NCBI GenBank assembly: GCA_937625935.1 | Contig: OW569344.1 | Coordinates: 62,001-126,000 of the forward strand | Length of the DNA: 64,000 bases | Source: Tetramitus jugosus | Lineage: Eukaryota; Heterolobosea; Eutetramitea; Acrasida; Vahlkampfiidae | Direction: 5' to 3' | In this document: piece after piece, positions 1 through 9,561 of the stretch | Layout: every line of letters begins with the position of its first letter | How positions within the stretch are numbered: position 1 is the first letter of the stretch | Notes under the pieces: model-generated | Seen by the model: only the letters and a program-made list of their open reading frames with translations | What the model was told of the DNA's origin: nothing | Database searches by the model: none | Position numbers and translations under genes: made by a program

Positions 1-2
1 CT

Positions 3-668
3 GGTTTCAACTCGAACATGAATACTTACCAAGTTGCCCCTCAACAGTTCCAACATCAACAGCAGCACACGCAACTCAACAATGGCTCTGCCTACATGTC
101 GAACTTTAACTTTGGACAGTCGCATCCTGCAGCCATGCAGCAACAGCAACAGCAGTTGCATCAGCACAATTTGGTGCATTATGAAGGAATGCCATCCAAT
201 ATGCCGGTTTCATTCCAAGCACATAATTTTGTGCAACATGATCAGAATTTGCTCGACTCCTTCTTGCTCAGTTCTGCTCTGGGTAATGGTAGTGAAGAGG
301 GACATGAGGCCATGATGCTCAGTGATAAGATACCGGAGAGTACTGAAAGTTCAATCATGAGTAGTCTCATTAACAACAACCAGCATGCTCCATCCACATC
401 TCAGCCACAAGCTCAGAATTTTATACCATCCAATTGGCAACAGGCAGACATCAATTCATTCAACTTTGGCAATGTCGATTCAGCGAATCGTTTAGTTGGT
501 ACTGATCCATCGAGTTTTATGACAGACCAGTTTGATGAGCTGCCTCAGTTCCACTCATCGTCATCATCCAATGCCATGCTTCAGAGTGGAACAGGATGGC
601 CACCACAGGGAACTTCGGCCAATGATTTGTTATCCAATTTCCCTTACGATGATAATACCGAGTGGTAA
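3..668 (+). CDS. C-terminal part of a Gln/Asn-rich protein (5' end outside window)
   Basis: The reading frame is open from base 3 and has an internal Met at 18, so this is probably the end of a longer gene. The visible 222 residues are rich in Gln, Asn, Ser and His, with runs such as QQFQHQQQH and QQQQQQL. They end in an acidic/aromatic tail (DLLSNFPYDDNTEW). No catalytic motif is seen. Such low-complexity tails are common on transcription factors and RNA-binding proteins, but the part that would identify the protein is not in the window. Function unknown. Confidence 0.6.
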   Translation, partial: GFNSNMNTYQVAPQQFQHQQQHTQLNNGSAYMSNFNFGQSHPAAMQQQQQQLHQHNLVHYEGMPSNMPVSFQAHNFVQHDQNLLDSFLLSSALGNGSEEGHEAMMLSDKIPESTESSIMSSLINNNQHAPSTSQPQAQNFIPSNWQQADINSFNFGNVDSANRLVGTDPSSFMTDQFDELPQFHSSSSSNAMLQSGTGWPPQGTSANDLLSNFPYDDNTEW

Positions 669-703
669 ACAAGATGGACATTTGTACATAAGATGTAGTT
701 TAC

Positions 704-709
704 AATAAA
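704..709 (+). terminator. AATAAA polyadenylation signal
   Basis: AATAAA lies 36 bases after the stop codon of the Gln/Asn-rich protein, the spacing seen after several other genes in this window. Confidence 0.5.
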
Positions 710-1088
710 TTTTGCGGCAATTCCTAACAAACATCTTCCTTCACGACTCCAGTTTGTTGCTACTGTTCATCTTCCCCCTGAAAATTTTCAACCAATTCGG
801 TGAAGGCACCAAAGATACAACAAAATTTCGAGGTGTATCTTCCATCTGATTAACTGGTTGCTGGCTGACACCTGATTGAAAGAAAACCGAAAGCATTCAT
901 AATTGGAGCCTCCTTCACACAAGGAACCAACTGTAAACGGAATCTTCAGCCACGTGTTTTCCCTGCTTGTCTTTTACGACAAGAATAACTCTCAAATTCC
1001 GCGTGCTCTTTGCCCACAAAACCTCAAAAACTCTCTTCAACAAAAAAATCAAACAACAACAAACGAACAACACAATCACAACAAAAAA

Positions 1089-1811
1089 ATGTTTGAGAGC
1101 GCTGAACAACAACAACAACCATCCAACTCATCCACAACAAAAGCTCTATTTGACTTTTCTCACTTGAGTCAACATGTTCAAAATCACTTGCTCAAAGTGT
1201 ATGCCAACATGGCTGTTACCATTGGTTTCAGTGTACTAGGTTCATACACTGCCATTCGATTTCCTCACTTGGTCTCCGTTCCATTGATGATCATTCTATC
1301 CATCGTCTCTCTCATTGCCATTGCTTGGTCATCCAATCCAGTGTACAGAAAATCATTCTTGTATGCGTTTGGATTGTGCAAGGGTGTTACATTGGCTCCA
1401 CTCATTCAACATTCACTTGCTGTTGACCCCAATTTGGTTGCTATTGCACTCTTTTCCACGACTCTTATTTTTGTGAGTTTCTCCGCTTCTGCACTCTTGT
1501 CCAATAAGAGACAGTACATTTATTTGGGTGGAATGTTGAGCTCTGCACTGTCTTTGATGCTGTTCTTGTCCATTGTGAATATGTTTGTTCAGACGAATGC
1601 GTTGACATTGGTTCAATTGTATGGTGGATTGATTGTGTTTTGTGGCTATATTCTCTATGATACGCAAATGATTGTGGAAAAGTGCAAGAATGGAATGAAG
1701 GATGATGTGGCACATGCACTCGAATTGTACACTGACTTTGTCGCAGTGTTTGTTCGTATTTTGATCATTTTGAACAAGAACAAGGAAAAGTCTAGCAAGA
1801 AGAAGAAATAA
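1089..1811 (+). CDS. Bax inhibitor-1 / TMBIM family membrane protein
   Basis: About 240 residues with six to seven hydrophobic segments. Family hallmarks are visible: the opening pattern HLLKVYANMAVTIGFSVLG, the segment GGLIVFCGYILYDTQMIVE, and the C-terminal ALELYTDFVAVFVRILIIL with its conserved Asp, followed by a lysine-rich tail. Members of this family sit in the ER or Golgi membrane, leak Ca2+ and dampen cell death; that role is known of the family, not shown here. The frame is open further upstream, but 1089 is the first ATG and follows an A-rich leader. Length matches the family's usual 230-250 residues. Confidence 0.88.
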   Translation: MFESAEQQQQPSNSSTTKALFDFSHLSQHVQNHLLKVYANMAVTIGFSVLGSYTAIRFPHLVSVPLMIILSIVSLIAIAWSSNPVYRKSFLYAFGLCKGVTLAPLIQHSLAVDPNLVAIALFSTTLIFVSFSASALLSNKRQYIYLGGMLSSALSLMLFLSIVNMFVQTNALTLVQLYGGLIVFCGYILYDTQMIVEKCKNGMKDDVAHALELYTDFVAVFVRILIILNKNKEKSSKKKK

Positions 1812-2488
1812 ACTAACTGATGATCCATTGTACTATAATTGTCAATATCTACCTTCTTTTGGCTTCATCATATGGTGATTGAGTTGATTTTCGATAGAAC
1901 GATACTTCTGAGCCAACAAAAGCTCGGTTTCACATTTCACTTCACAACTGTGGGACTCAGGCTCAGTTCAGCTATCTGGTACTCATCAACAGCACCCGCT
2001 TTGATCTGCTCTTTGAAGCAAGCCTCGACCGGTTCACAGATTATTATCAACCTAGTGACGAATGCTTACGCATAGGTCACTATATTGACTGCCAATCGCC
2101 CCAGACTGATCATCAACACCATATTGTCACACAGCCTATGAAGTTACGTGTAATTCCTAACCCTATCGCTGTCCTTGCGGATTACAGGTTTGCACCCCAG
2201 CTTATCATCCAGTGGTTGAATTGGAGATAGATAACGCTGAAGAGATCGGGATGATCAAAAAAATTGTGGTTCAATGAGGATTTCTTGAAAAGAAAAAGTT
2301 TATTTTACACAATCAATGAAAGGTACCTACGTATGCCGAGTACACAATCTCTAGACATGGTAGAACACCTCGAGAGCAGGAGATGTTTTTTTGAAGACAC
2401 TCGCTTCTCTTGGATAATCTCATCCATTTGTCCTATTTTCACGTGTCTAAGCCTAGTTGAAGATCGTTGTGAATATGCTCTACAAAGT
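1812..2488. other. Intergenic stretch with an ATG-less open frame
   Basis: No complete gene is evident. On the plus strand, bases 1898-2233 form an open frame of about 110 codons that has no ATG and a tag stop just upstream; its content is not low complexity. It could be an exon of an unrecognised small gene or a decayed gene. The rightmost 250 bases are probably the 3' UTR of the minus-strand membrane protein. Confidence 0.3.
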
Positions 2489-3454
2489 CTATCCAGATGA
2501 GGCTGGAATAAGCTCTGAGGAAGACACTTCCTGCTTAGGCATTGATTTGGAGGCTTGTTGTTCTGGCTTCTTGACGACAAAGTAGGCCACACCAGCGGCG
2601 TTCATGAGAACAGTTCCAGTGATCATGAAAGCAAATTGGCCTTCAACCCAGAAGCAAGTAAAGAAAGTCATGATGACAGTCAAGGTGTGGATCAAACAGT
2701 TCAATGAAAGAACAAAATGGCTGAACTCAACATGGACATCCTTTTGCTTCAACACATGGGCTCTGAACAAGTTGACAGAGTCCTTGACAGTCCAGAACAC
2801 AGAAGTCAGGAACAGAAGGAAATCTGTAATACCACCGGCAGACTTGATAAAGGCATTCAATTGGAAATCAGTAATCAACATGTGAGGAATCACAGTTGCA
2901 ATGGCAACCACGAGGGAGATATCACCGAGGAGCTTCATATGATTCTCATTGTTTCTCAAGATGGACTTGACTGCACCTTTGCAGAGTGATAGAATGAGCA
3001 AGAGTTCAATAGAGTTGTGGAGTGCAGCAACGATGAAAACATTGGCCATCCATCCAGCATTCACCAGTACAGTAAAGATGAAGGCATTCGTAAAGTTGAA
3101 CCAGAAGACGAGATAATCTCTCCAAGAAGGCTTTCTTTGTTGATACTTTTGAGCCATGCAGAGGATCATGGTAGCAATACAGGTACAGCAGACGTAGACA
3201 GACATAAAGAGACCAACAGAGCGGTACTCATCATCTCGCCATTGGTCTGTCAACAAGTAGGGCATTCTTGCCACTGGGCCAATGTACTTGTTGTTGGTGA
3301 CGAGGTCACTCATGTGGAAGCACTTGGCATAAAAGTCAGGGTCAAAGATATCTACATGGACAGGCTTTTTGGTGCCAAGGTTGATCGTTGAACCAACAGC
3401 TGAGATTGTTGTTGTCACATTGCTTGCAACGTTCATGATGTTGGAGAGTGACAT
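2489..3454 (-). CDS. Multispan membrane protein, family not recognised
   Basis: The 321-residue product starts at an ATG. An N-terminal hydrophilic region (about 75 residues) is followed by roughly seven hydrophobic segments, for example near GLFMSVYVCCTCIATMILCM, FTNAFIFTVLVNAGWMANVF, LLLILSLCKGAV, GDISLVVAIATVIPHMLI, FLLFLTSVFWTV, LIHTLTVIMTFFTCFW and FMITGTVLMNAAGVAYFVV. The tail is short and Ser/Lys-rich. The topology resembles a seven-transmembrane protein, but no receptor signature is seen and no function is assigned. Confidence 0.7.
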   Translation of the reverse strand: MSLSNIMNVASNVTTTISAVGSTINLGTKKPVHVDIFDPDFYAKCFHMSDLVTNNKYIGPVARMPYLLTDQWRDDEYRSVGLFMSVYVCCTCIATMILCMAQKYQQRKPSWRDYLVFWFNFTNAFIFTVLVNAGWMANVFIVAALHNSIELLLILSLCKGAVKSILRNNENHMKLLGDISLVVAIATVIPHMLITDFQLNAFIKSAGGITDFLLFLTSVFWTVKDSVNLFRAHVLKQKDVHVEFSHFVLSLNCLIHTLTVIMTFFTCFWVEGQFAFMITGTVLMNAAGVAYFVVKKPEQQASKSMPKQEVSSSELIPASSG

Positions 3455-4261
3455 CTTTCTTTATGATACAGGGCAGTTATGTGGAATTTGTTGGCAGGGG
3501 GCCTTTGATATGATCTTTGTTTATGTGTTGGTACAAGGGGATTGGACAAGGTTATGTGCTGGATGTCGTTCGTGTGGTTGGTTTGTTGGTTGGTTTTGTT
3601 TTGGCTAACCGAAAATCTTTTTTTAAAGCCACAGGGAACTGCAGTAGGAAGAACAGCATCCACAGAAAGTATTCCACTTCTGTATGGACTTGTTTCGTGT
3701 TTAATTGTAACGGATGACGAATAGTGCATTTGTAGTAGGTCATCTTCTAACGTGTGACAATTTACAGATCATCTGTCAGCGCAAATAGAGTGCGCGACAT
3801 CTCCCAAATTGTTTACGCATATCAAACATCTAACAATTTTCCGAGAACGGAAAGCTCGAACAGCAACTCGGTGCATGACGAAGTGAAAAAAGCACCAGAT
3901 GGCCCCTTGTTGGGTATTGCAGTGTCTTGTTTTATGATCAAGAGGGAAGTTACTAATCCTAGTAACCTACTTTCACTGGAACCTAACGGTAACGTGATTG
4001 CGATGTTCGGATATTGAGGAGGACTGTAGATGAGGACAGTTCCAAGAATAAGGGTTCATCTTGGTGTTCAAAGTAGATTAATAACTACGAGGTGTCAATC
4101 GCTTGAAATATTGGATTCGGCTTGATGTTTGGACTGGTGGTAACAATAGCTCCCAGCAGCAAAAAACTCCGTGCAGCGGTATCCGACACACTACGATACC
4201 AATTCTTCACATTTCACAGAACTGAACTCAAAAAAGCAAACTTGATATTGGACAAACGATC
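3455..4261. other. Upstream region of calpain gene, possible small spliced gene
   Basis: No confident gene. Two intron-like 3' ends are visible on the plus strand: a CTAAC followed by a T-rich run and AAAG before about 3639, and CTAAC...TTTACAG ending near 3769. The frame from 3770 to 4017 stays open for about 82 codons and contains a hydrophilic then moderately hydrophobic peptide. These could be exons of a small gene, but no reading phase joins them cleanly. The last 240 bases probably hold the calpain promoter and leader. Confidence 0.3.
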
Positions 4262-7200
4262 ATGCTCGCAACCAAGAAGAAGGTCAAGGTCTATGATGTT
4301 GCTTATGATCAACATGAATCGTTGACGATCCAAGCAAACAAGTACCCCATCAAGAGCAAGGACAGTGTTCCAAAGGTAAAGGAGTTGTTGGATAGTAACC
4401 AAAAGCCCTATGTCGAAGTTCAGTTATTCAACTGTACAAACTTACCTTCAATGGACAGAAATGGGAAAGCGGATCCATATGTTGTGTTCTCGGTTGGTGA
4501 GCGAAGAACGAGGTCTACGACCAAGTTGAGAACGAAGAATCCAGATTGGAAGGAATCATTTATTATGTCAATAGATGAATTGACTCTCAACTCTGGAAGC
4601 AATATTCAATTAATAGCAGAAGTGTTTGACTTCGATAGATTTTCTGATGATGACTACATTGGTCATCTAGTGATTCACTTAAATTATGGGCAATGGCAAG
4701 ATGGAATTTCTCAAAAATTCACATCCAACTTGATAGGTACACATCAAGGTAACTTAACAGTATCCGTAACAAGACATAATTTCGAGGGATACATTATTCC
4801 GTCTACTGAGAGTATCTTCGATGAGATGATGTCTCTTTCCATTTCCGAGAAGAAACTCGAAACAGATGGTTCCGTAAGCGAGAGCTCTGATGTAGAAAGC
4901 GAAGAAACAGAGAAGGAAAACGCTCCAGATCTGAAAAGCGATAGCAAAGATGCTACAGAACTTCCTCCGCTCAAGACAGATTTTGGTTCAATCGAAGAGA
5001 AAATAGAGGAAAGAACAGATGTTCCAACTTCTCTCGACAAGGAGCGTGCATCTAGTGATAAAACCACAAATACCATTGATGTACACGATCCCAAGAACTA
5101 CGAAGTTCCGTTGAATGAGGTTTTTACAACAGAAATCGATTACGATTTGGAACCTTACGTAGATAATGATTTTCCATGTGAGTTGTCTTCTCTGTACGAT
5201 CCAGCAGACAAAACCGCTAAAATACCGGATGGAGTCTTTAAGTGTACTCAGTGGTTACGGCTATCAGATATATGTCCTTATCCACAACTATTTGTCGATG
5301 GAGCAAACGCGGATGATGTCGTCCAGGGAGATCTCGGAGATTGTTGGTTCTTAGGATCATTAAGTTGTGTAGGATCAAGGCAAGAACTTTTAGATCGATG
5401 CATAGCTGTTATTCCAAGTACTCCCAAAAGGGGACACTATGCTTTCAGATTTTTCAAAGGAGGACAATGGATTACCGTCCATGTTGACGATAGGATGCCT
5501 TGTGATTCAAATGGAAAGCTGATATTTGGACGATGCAGAGAGGTGAATGAGGTATGGGTACCATTGATGGAGAAGGCATACGCAAAGCTACACGGAAATT
5601 ATCAAGCTCTTGAGGCTGGTACATCGATGGAGGGGCTTGTTGATCTCACCGGTGGAGTAGCACTTGGTAGAAACGATATCACACCAGATATGGCCACTAG
5701 CGATGATCTGTGGAACGAAATTAGCTTTAAGAATCAAGCAGGCGAGTATATGATGGGTATCTGTGTCGATGGAGAGCACGAAGCTCGGGCTGAGGCCGTT
5801 GGTCTGTTAACAGACCATCAATACGTAATCTTGGATTGCGTTGAAACATCATCAGGAGAACGCTTGTTGAAGGTACTATCGTGCATCATACTTTGATTTG
5901 TGTTACATTCATATGTTGTAATACTCACCTATTTCAAACAGATGAGAAATCCTTGGGGATGTAGAGAATGGAATGGGAGATGGTCTGATGATTCCAAGGA
6001 GTGGACAGATGCCCTAATTAAAGACTTGAATGTCCAATTTGGAGATGATGGAATATTTTACATGAATTATGAAGGTTTGTTTACAGTGTTAGTTTGAACG
6101 CTCATGGTTGTGTAAATACACTCTAACCTTCATAAACTACAGATTTTTGTCATCAATGGAGCCATATAGAGAGTGTTCGAATATTCTCTCAAGATAAATC
6201 ATGGAGTTGTCAAACGAGAAAGGGAGCGTGGGGACCAGAAACAGGTGGAAATGGTGCTAGAAACCCACAGTACATCCTCCATTTAGAAGCAGATAGTTCC
6301 ATTTACTTATCTCTGATGCAATATGATGCCAGATTTACTGATGACGACAAATTTGAGAATGATCTGATTGCACTGATTTTAGTGAAGTACAACGGAGTCT
6401 ATGACAAGGAAAACCCAGCAAAGGCTGAACAAATATTAGATCTATCATCTTCCCAAGTGATTTCTCGCACAAAGTTTCAATCGTCGAGAGAGGTGACGAT
6501 CGCAACTGACCTCCAAGCAGGTACTTATGTGGTCGTTGCTTGCACTTATGTCAGAGAAACCCATACCTCATTCATCATCAGATCATTTGTACATCAGTCA
6601 CAGTTTCAACTTACGGCTCTTCCCTCCTTCAACTCTGTATACCACTCAAAGGTTATAGAAGGAGAGTGGATCGATAAAACTAGTGGGGGTTGCTCGAATA
6701 CATGGAAGTGGGTTAAAAACCCGCAATACAGAATCAGAATACTCGGGACAACATCCTCAGCAGATTTGACCTACTCACAGATTCAAATAGGTGATAAAAT
6801 ACGAGCGATGGGCGCTTATTTGTTGCAACCGAATGCTCTGGATGATAGTGTTGCCGTAAATCAGATGAAGAAAGTTGGAGATATGGGCCAATTTGTTACC
6901 ACAGAGAGAATGGAGAGAGTAGTGAAAGGAATTTCTCCTGATACAACATTATTGCTGGTTCCCTCAATGTTTGAACAGAAACAACAAGCAAAGTTCCAAT
7001 TTGAACTCGCTGTGAGCAAACAAGATCATCCAACTTGCCAAATCGAAATTCGAAAACTAGAGAGTGATTGGGCAAGTGTAAAGTCAGAATGGAATAGAGA
7101 AAATGCTGGCGGTTGCAGCAACAGTCCTCAAACTTGGTTAACGAATCCAAAGTTCTCCGTTTCTGTTTGTGAGACTGTTGCTGTCAATTTCACGCTTTGT

Positions 7201-7440
7201 TTGAAGTGCGAGAAGAAAGATGCCACAGGTATTGGGCTCTACATCTTCTCAAAAGAGAATCCAATCCCTCTTGCCCATAGTCAATTTGAAAATAATATTG
7301 TTCTCAACTTTAGTCACACGTTGGAGAAGGATCAAGTCTATTCTGTGATGCCAGTGACATTCCAACCTGGTGTATTCAGAAAATTCAAACTTCATGCTTG
7401 GACGAAAACTGGTGTGGGGCTATCTCTCCAAGGAGCATAG
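4262..7440 (+). CDS. C2-domain calpain-type cysteine protease (3 exons)
   Basis: Exons 4262-5872, 5942-6074 and 6143-7440 join in frame to give 1013 residues; both introns (69 and 68 bases) are GT...AG. An N-terminal C2 domain (about residues 47-160, with PYVEVQLFNCTNLPSMDRNG) is followed by an acidic linker and the CysPc protease core. Catalytic Cys361 lies in QGDLGDCWFLGS, His519 in TDHQY and Asn540 in MRNPWG, so the triad is complete. Two C-terminal calpain beta-sandwich domains follow, each opening with EW...GGCSN (about residues 754 and 896). No EF-hand domain is present. Calpains cut cytosolic proteins in a Ca2+-linked way; the C2 domain suggests membrane docking. Splice ends are inferred from frame and the conserved NPWG block. 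Confidence 0.92.
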
Positions 7441-7622
7441 GTAATTACAAGTAGAAATCCTTAAGTTCAAGTCATAAAGAGTCTTAACAAATCAAATATT
7501 AATTCCATTACAAATTGTTATTTTTATACAACAAAAAAATACGATACTCCCCACAATAGACTGGTCAACCAAAATGTCTTTTGGTCACCATCAGATAAAA
7601 ACGGTAATACTCTTGTTTTCAG

Positions 7623-7955
7623 ATGGGATCATTCCACAATCAAACTCAATCACAAACCCACCAAACTGAAACCACATCACAAATGATTGTATCACTATCA
7701 AAGAATTACATCCGACCACGGTCGCCTCCTCAACTGAGAATGTTTTCAACAATGATAAGAGAATCAAACTCATCCGTGTTGTACTCTCCAGAATCATCAT
7801 CCATCTTCAACATGGACAGAGCAGACACTTACTTTGACAGGAACTACGAGAGAGGAGTCATGAAGAATAATAGCAAATCCAGAGTGAGATCTGCGTCATC
7901 CAGGAGTGCCTCGGAGAAATATGAACGATTGGTGGTCAAACTCAGGGAAAACTGA
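7623..7955 (+). CDS. Small hydrophilic protein, unknown function
   Basis: A 110-residue ATG-started frame rich in Ser, Arg, Asn and Thr, with no hydrophobic segment. Its middle (SLSKNYIRPRSPPQLRMFS) and Arg/Ser-rich end (SRVRSASSRSASEKYERL) look like a phosphorylatable, disordered protein. It fills the gap between calpain and the taspase gene and has its own short flanks. An alternative ATG at 7574 would be in frame if the 19 bases 7604-7622 were removed (see findings). No family recognised. Confidence 0.45.
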   Translation: MGSFHNQTQSQTHQTETTSQMIVSLSKNYIRPRSPPQLRMFSTMIRESNSSVLYSPESSSIFNMDRADTYFDRNYERGVMKNNSKSRVRSASSRSASEKYERLVVKLREN

Positions 7956-8112
7956 GCCACCGTACTAAGCAGGAAAATTTTGAACAACCGATTCTTGTTG
8001 TAAATAGATGTAAAATACTTCAATCTAAACATAAAAAAATAAATAGGATGATATAATTTTTGCCAATCCACCTTGATTGTTAGTAGTGCTAGTTGTTATG
8101 ATGACGAACAAT

Positions 8113-9429
8113 CTAGATTGACAAGCTTGAAAATTGAATGTTGCTTCTGTTTGGGTCATAATTCTTGTGAAAGGACACAAAAGCTACTGGTTCCTTCATT
8201 GTGCTCGAATAGTACGCTACACCCATACCTCTCGTCGTATAGGCCCATGCCAGCTCCATATGTTTCTCTGACAGTCGATGACAAGCCAATATTCCAACGT
8301 GGCGATTGTTGTGATGAGGTAGTAAGCCACTCGATGCAGCAGAGTCATGTTGTTCGTCTTCATCATCCTCAGTAGGTGATATTATTGTGTCATTGTCATT
8401 ATCTTCATCACCACTTACTCTTAACACTCTCTTCAGACTCGATACAACATCTCCTTCGATGCCATTCTCGAGAAACATGGCACACTTTGATGCCATTTGA
8501 TTGAGCATTATATCTTCACCGACGCCAGTACAGCTGCACGAAAATGAATCGGACACGTGAATACCGGATCCATATATTGCAGCCTCGCCTATTCGACCAG
8601 CATATTTGAGTGAAATTCCACCACTGCTCACACCAGCAGACATGTTTCCATCCGAATCACAACTGATGGCTCCCACAGTATCATAAAACAGATCACTGTG
8701 TTCTTTGGAGTATTGAAGTAAATCTCTTTTTGCTTCGATTGCTCTTTGGTTCTTCATGTAGTGATCTACTCTGCTCCGATGATCATTGAAAGTGTTGAGT
8801 GATTTGGCAGTGACCATACACCGGTCCAACTTACTCTCATCTCTCTCGACGGCCAAGTGCTGGCAATGAACAGAATTTCTAGCATAATAGTAAGCACCCT
8901 TGGAGCATAGCATCAAAGGTTTCACTCTTCCCAATATACCGGGACTATTCATGTAATCCATGATGATTTCACGAGCCAATAGTATGGGATTCATCACACC
9001 GTACACTGCACCTACCGATCCATACATTACTTGACTGCGACCTCTATTCTCATTGACTTGCTTCTTTATGTGCACTGCCACGCAAGCATCACACTCGACT
9101 TGACCCTTTTCATTCAAATTGCTCCCGACACCTGCATTGGTCAACTCAGAGTTCTCTAGAACACTGATGGAAAGACTAGTGGCTTCCAGTGCATCGATTG
9201 AGGTACCTCTTTCATCATTATTCTGGTGTTGTCTTTGTGTTTGAACCAGAGACTGAGCGGCCACCATGCACGCTTGTTTCATCAAATCCTTGTAAAGTGA
9301 AACATTTGAAGGACTGTAATTTCCCGCTCCACAATGAACCGCAATAAACCACTTGTTCTTGGATGGGTTGATCGAGAGATTGCTTGAATTATTTGATTTC
9401 ACTTCTTGATCACTCATTTCATTTCCCAT
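8113..9429 (-). CDS. TASP1: Taspase-1-like threonine aspartase (Ntn hydrolase)
   Basis: The 438-residue product belongs to the asparaginase-2/taspase family. The N-terminal block WFIAVHCGAGNYSPSN is typical, and the autoprocessing site DTVGAISCDSDGNMSAGVSS carries the nucleophile Thr251. It is followed by the GRIGEAAIYGSG block. The match around DTVGA, SSGG and GRxGxAAxYGxG favours taspase 1 over glycosylasparaginase. In animals taspase 1 cleaves chromatin regulators such as MLL after Asp; substrates here are unknown. The frame runs further 5' without ATG, so the first ATG (9429) is used; 9417 is a second candidate. A Ser/Asp-rich insert lies near the C terminus. Confidence 0.88.
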   Translation of the reverse strand: MGNEMSDQEVKSNNSSNLSINPSKNKWFIAVHCGAGNYSPSNVSLYKDLMKQACMVAAQSLVQTQRQHQNNDERGTSIDALEATSLSISVLENSELTNAGVGSNLNEKGQVECDACVAVHIKKQVNENRGRSQVMYGSVGAVYGVMNPILLAREIIMDYMNSPGILGRVKPLMLCSKGAYYYARNSVHCQHLAVERDESKLDRCMVTAKSLNTFNDHRSRVDHYMKNQRAIEAKRDLLQYSKEHSDLFYDTVGAISCDSDGNMSAGVSSGGISLKYAGRIGEAAIYGSGIHVSDSFSCSCTGVGEDIMLNQMASKCAMFLENGIEGDVVSSLKRVLRVSGDEDNDNDTIISPTEDDEDEQHDSAASSGLLPHHNNRHVGILACHRLSEKHMELAWAYTTRGMGVAYYSSTMKEPVAFVSFHKNYDPNRSNIQFSSLSI

Positions 9430-9561
9430 TTCACCCACTCACTTGTGGACTATCGAACAACGAGAACTTTGATTGATGCGTTTTCTCAAAGGAACCTTTC
9501 ACATGCACAGGACAAAAAATCATGTAATCACGTGCTTCCAACAAGTGCCCAAAAAACACAC
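9430..9561. promoter_or_regulatory. Divergent promoter region
   Basis: Only 132 bases separate the start codons of the taspase gene (minus) and the nucleotidyltransferase/ligase gene (plus), so both promoters must lie here or overlap the coding ends. No TATA-like box stands out. Confidence 0.45.

Noticed and set aside
1820-2233. Secreted protein starting at ATG 1820 with a 49-base intron
   Set aside because: The spliced product would have a signal peptide, but the ATG is only nine bases after the Bax-inhibitor stop and the donor GTGATT is weak.
9406-9561. Upstream extension of the nucleotidyltransferase/ligase frame
   Set aside because: The frame is open but has no ATG before 9562 and would overlap the taspase start.
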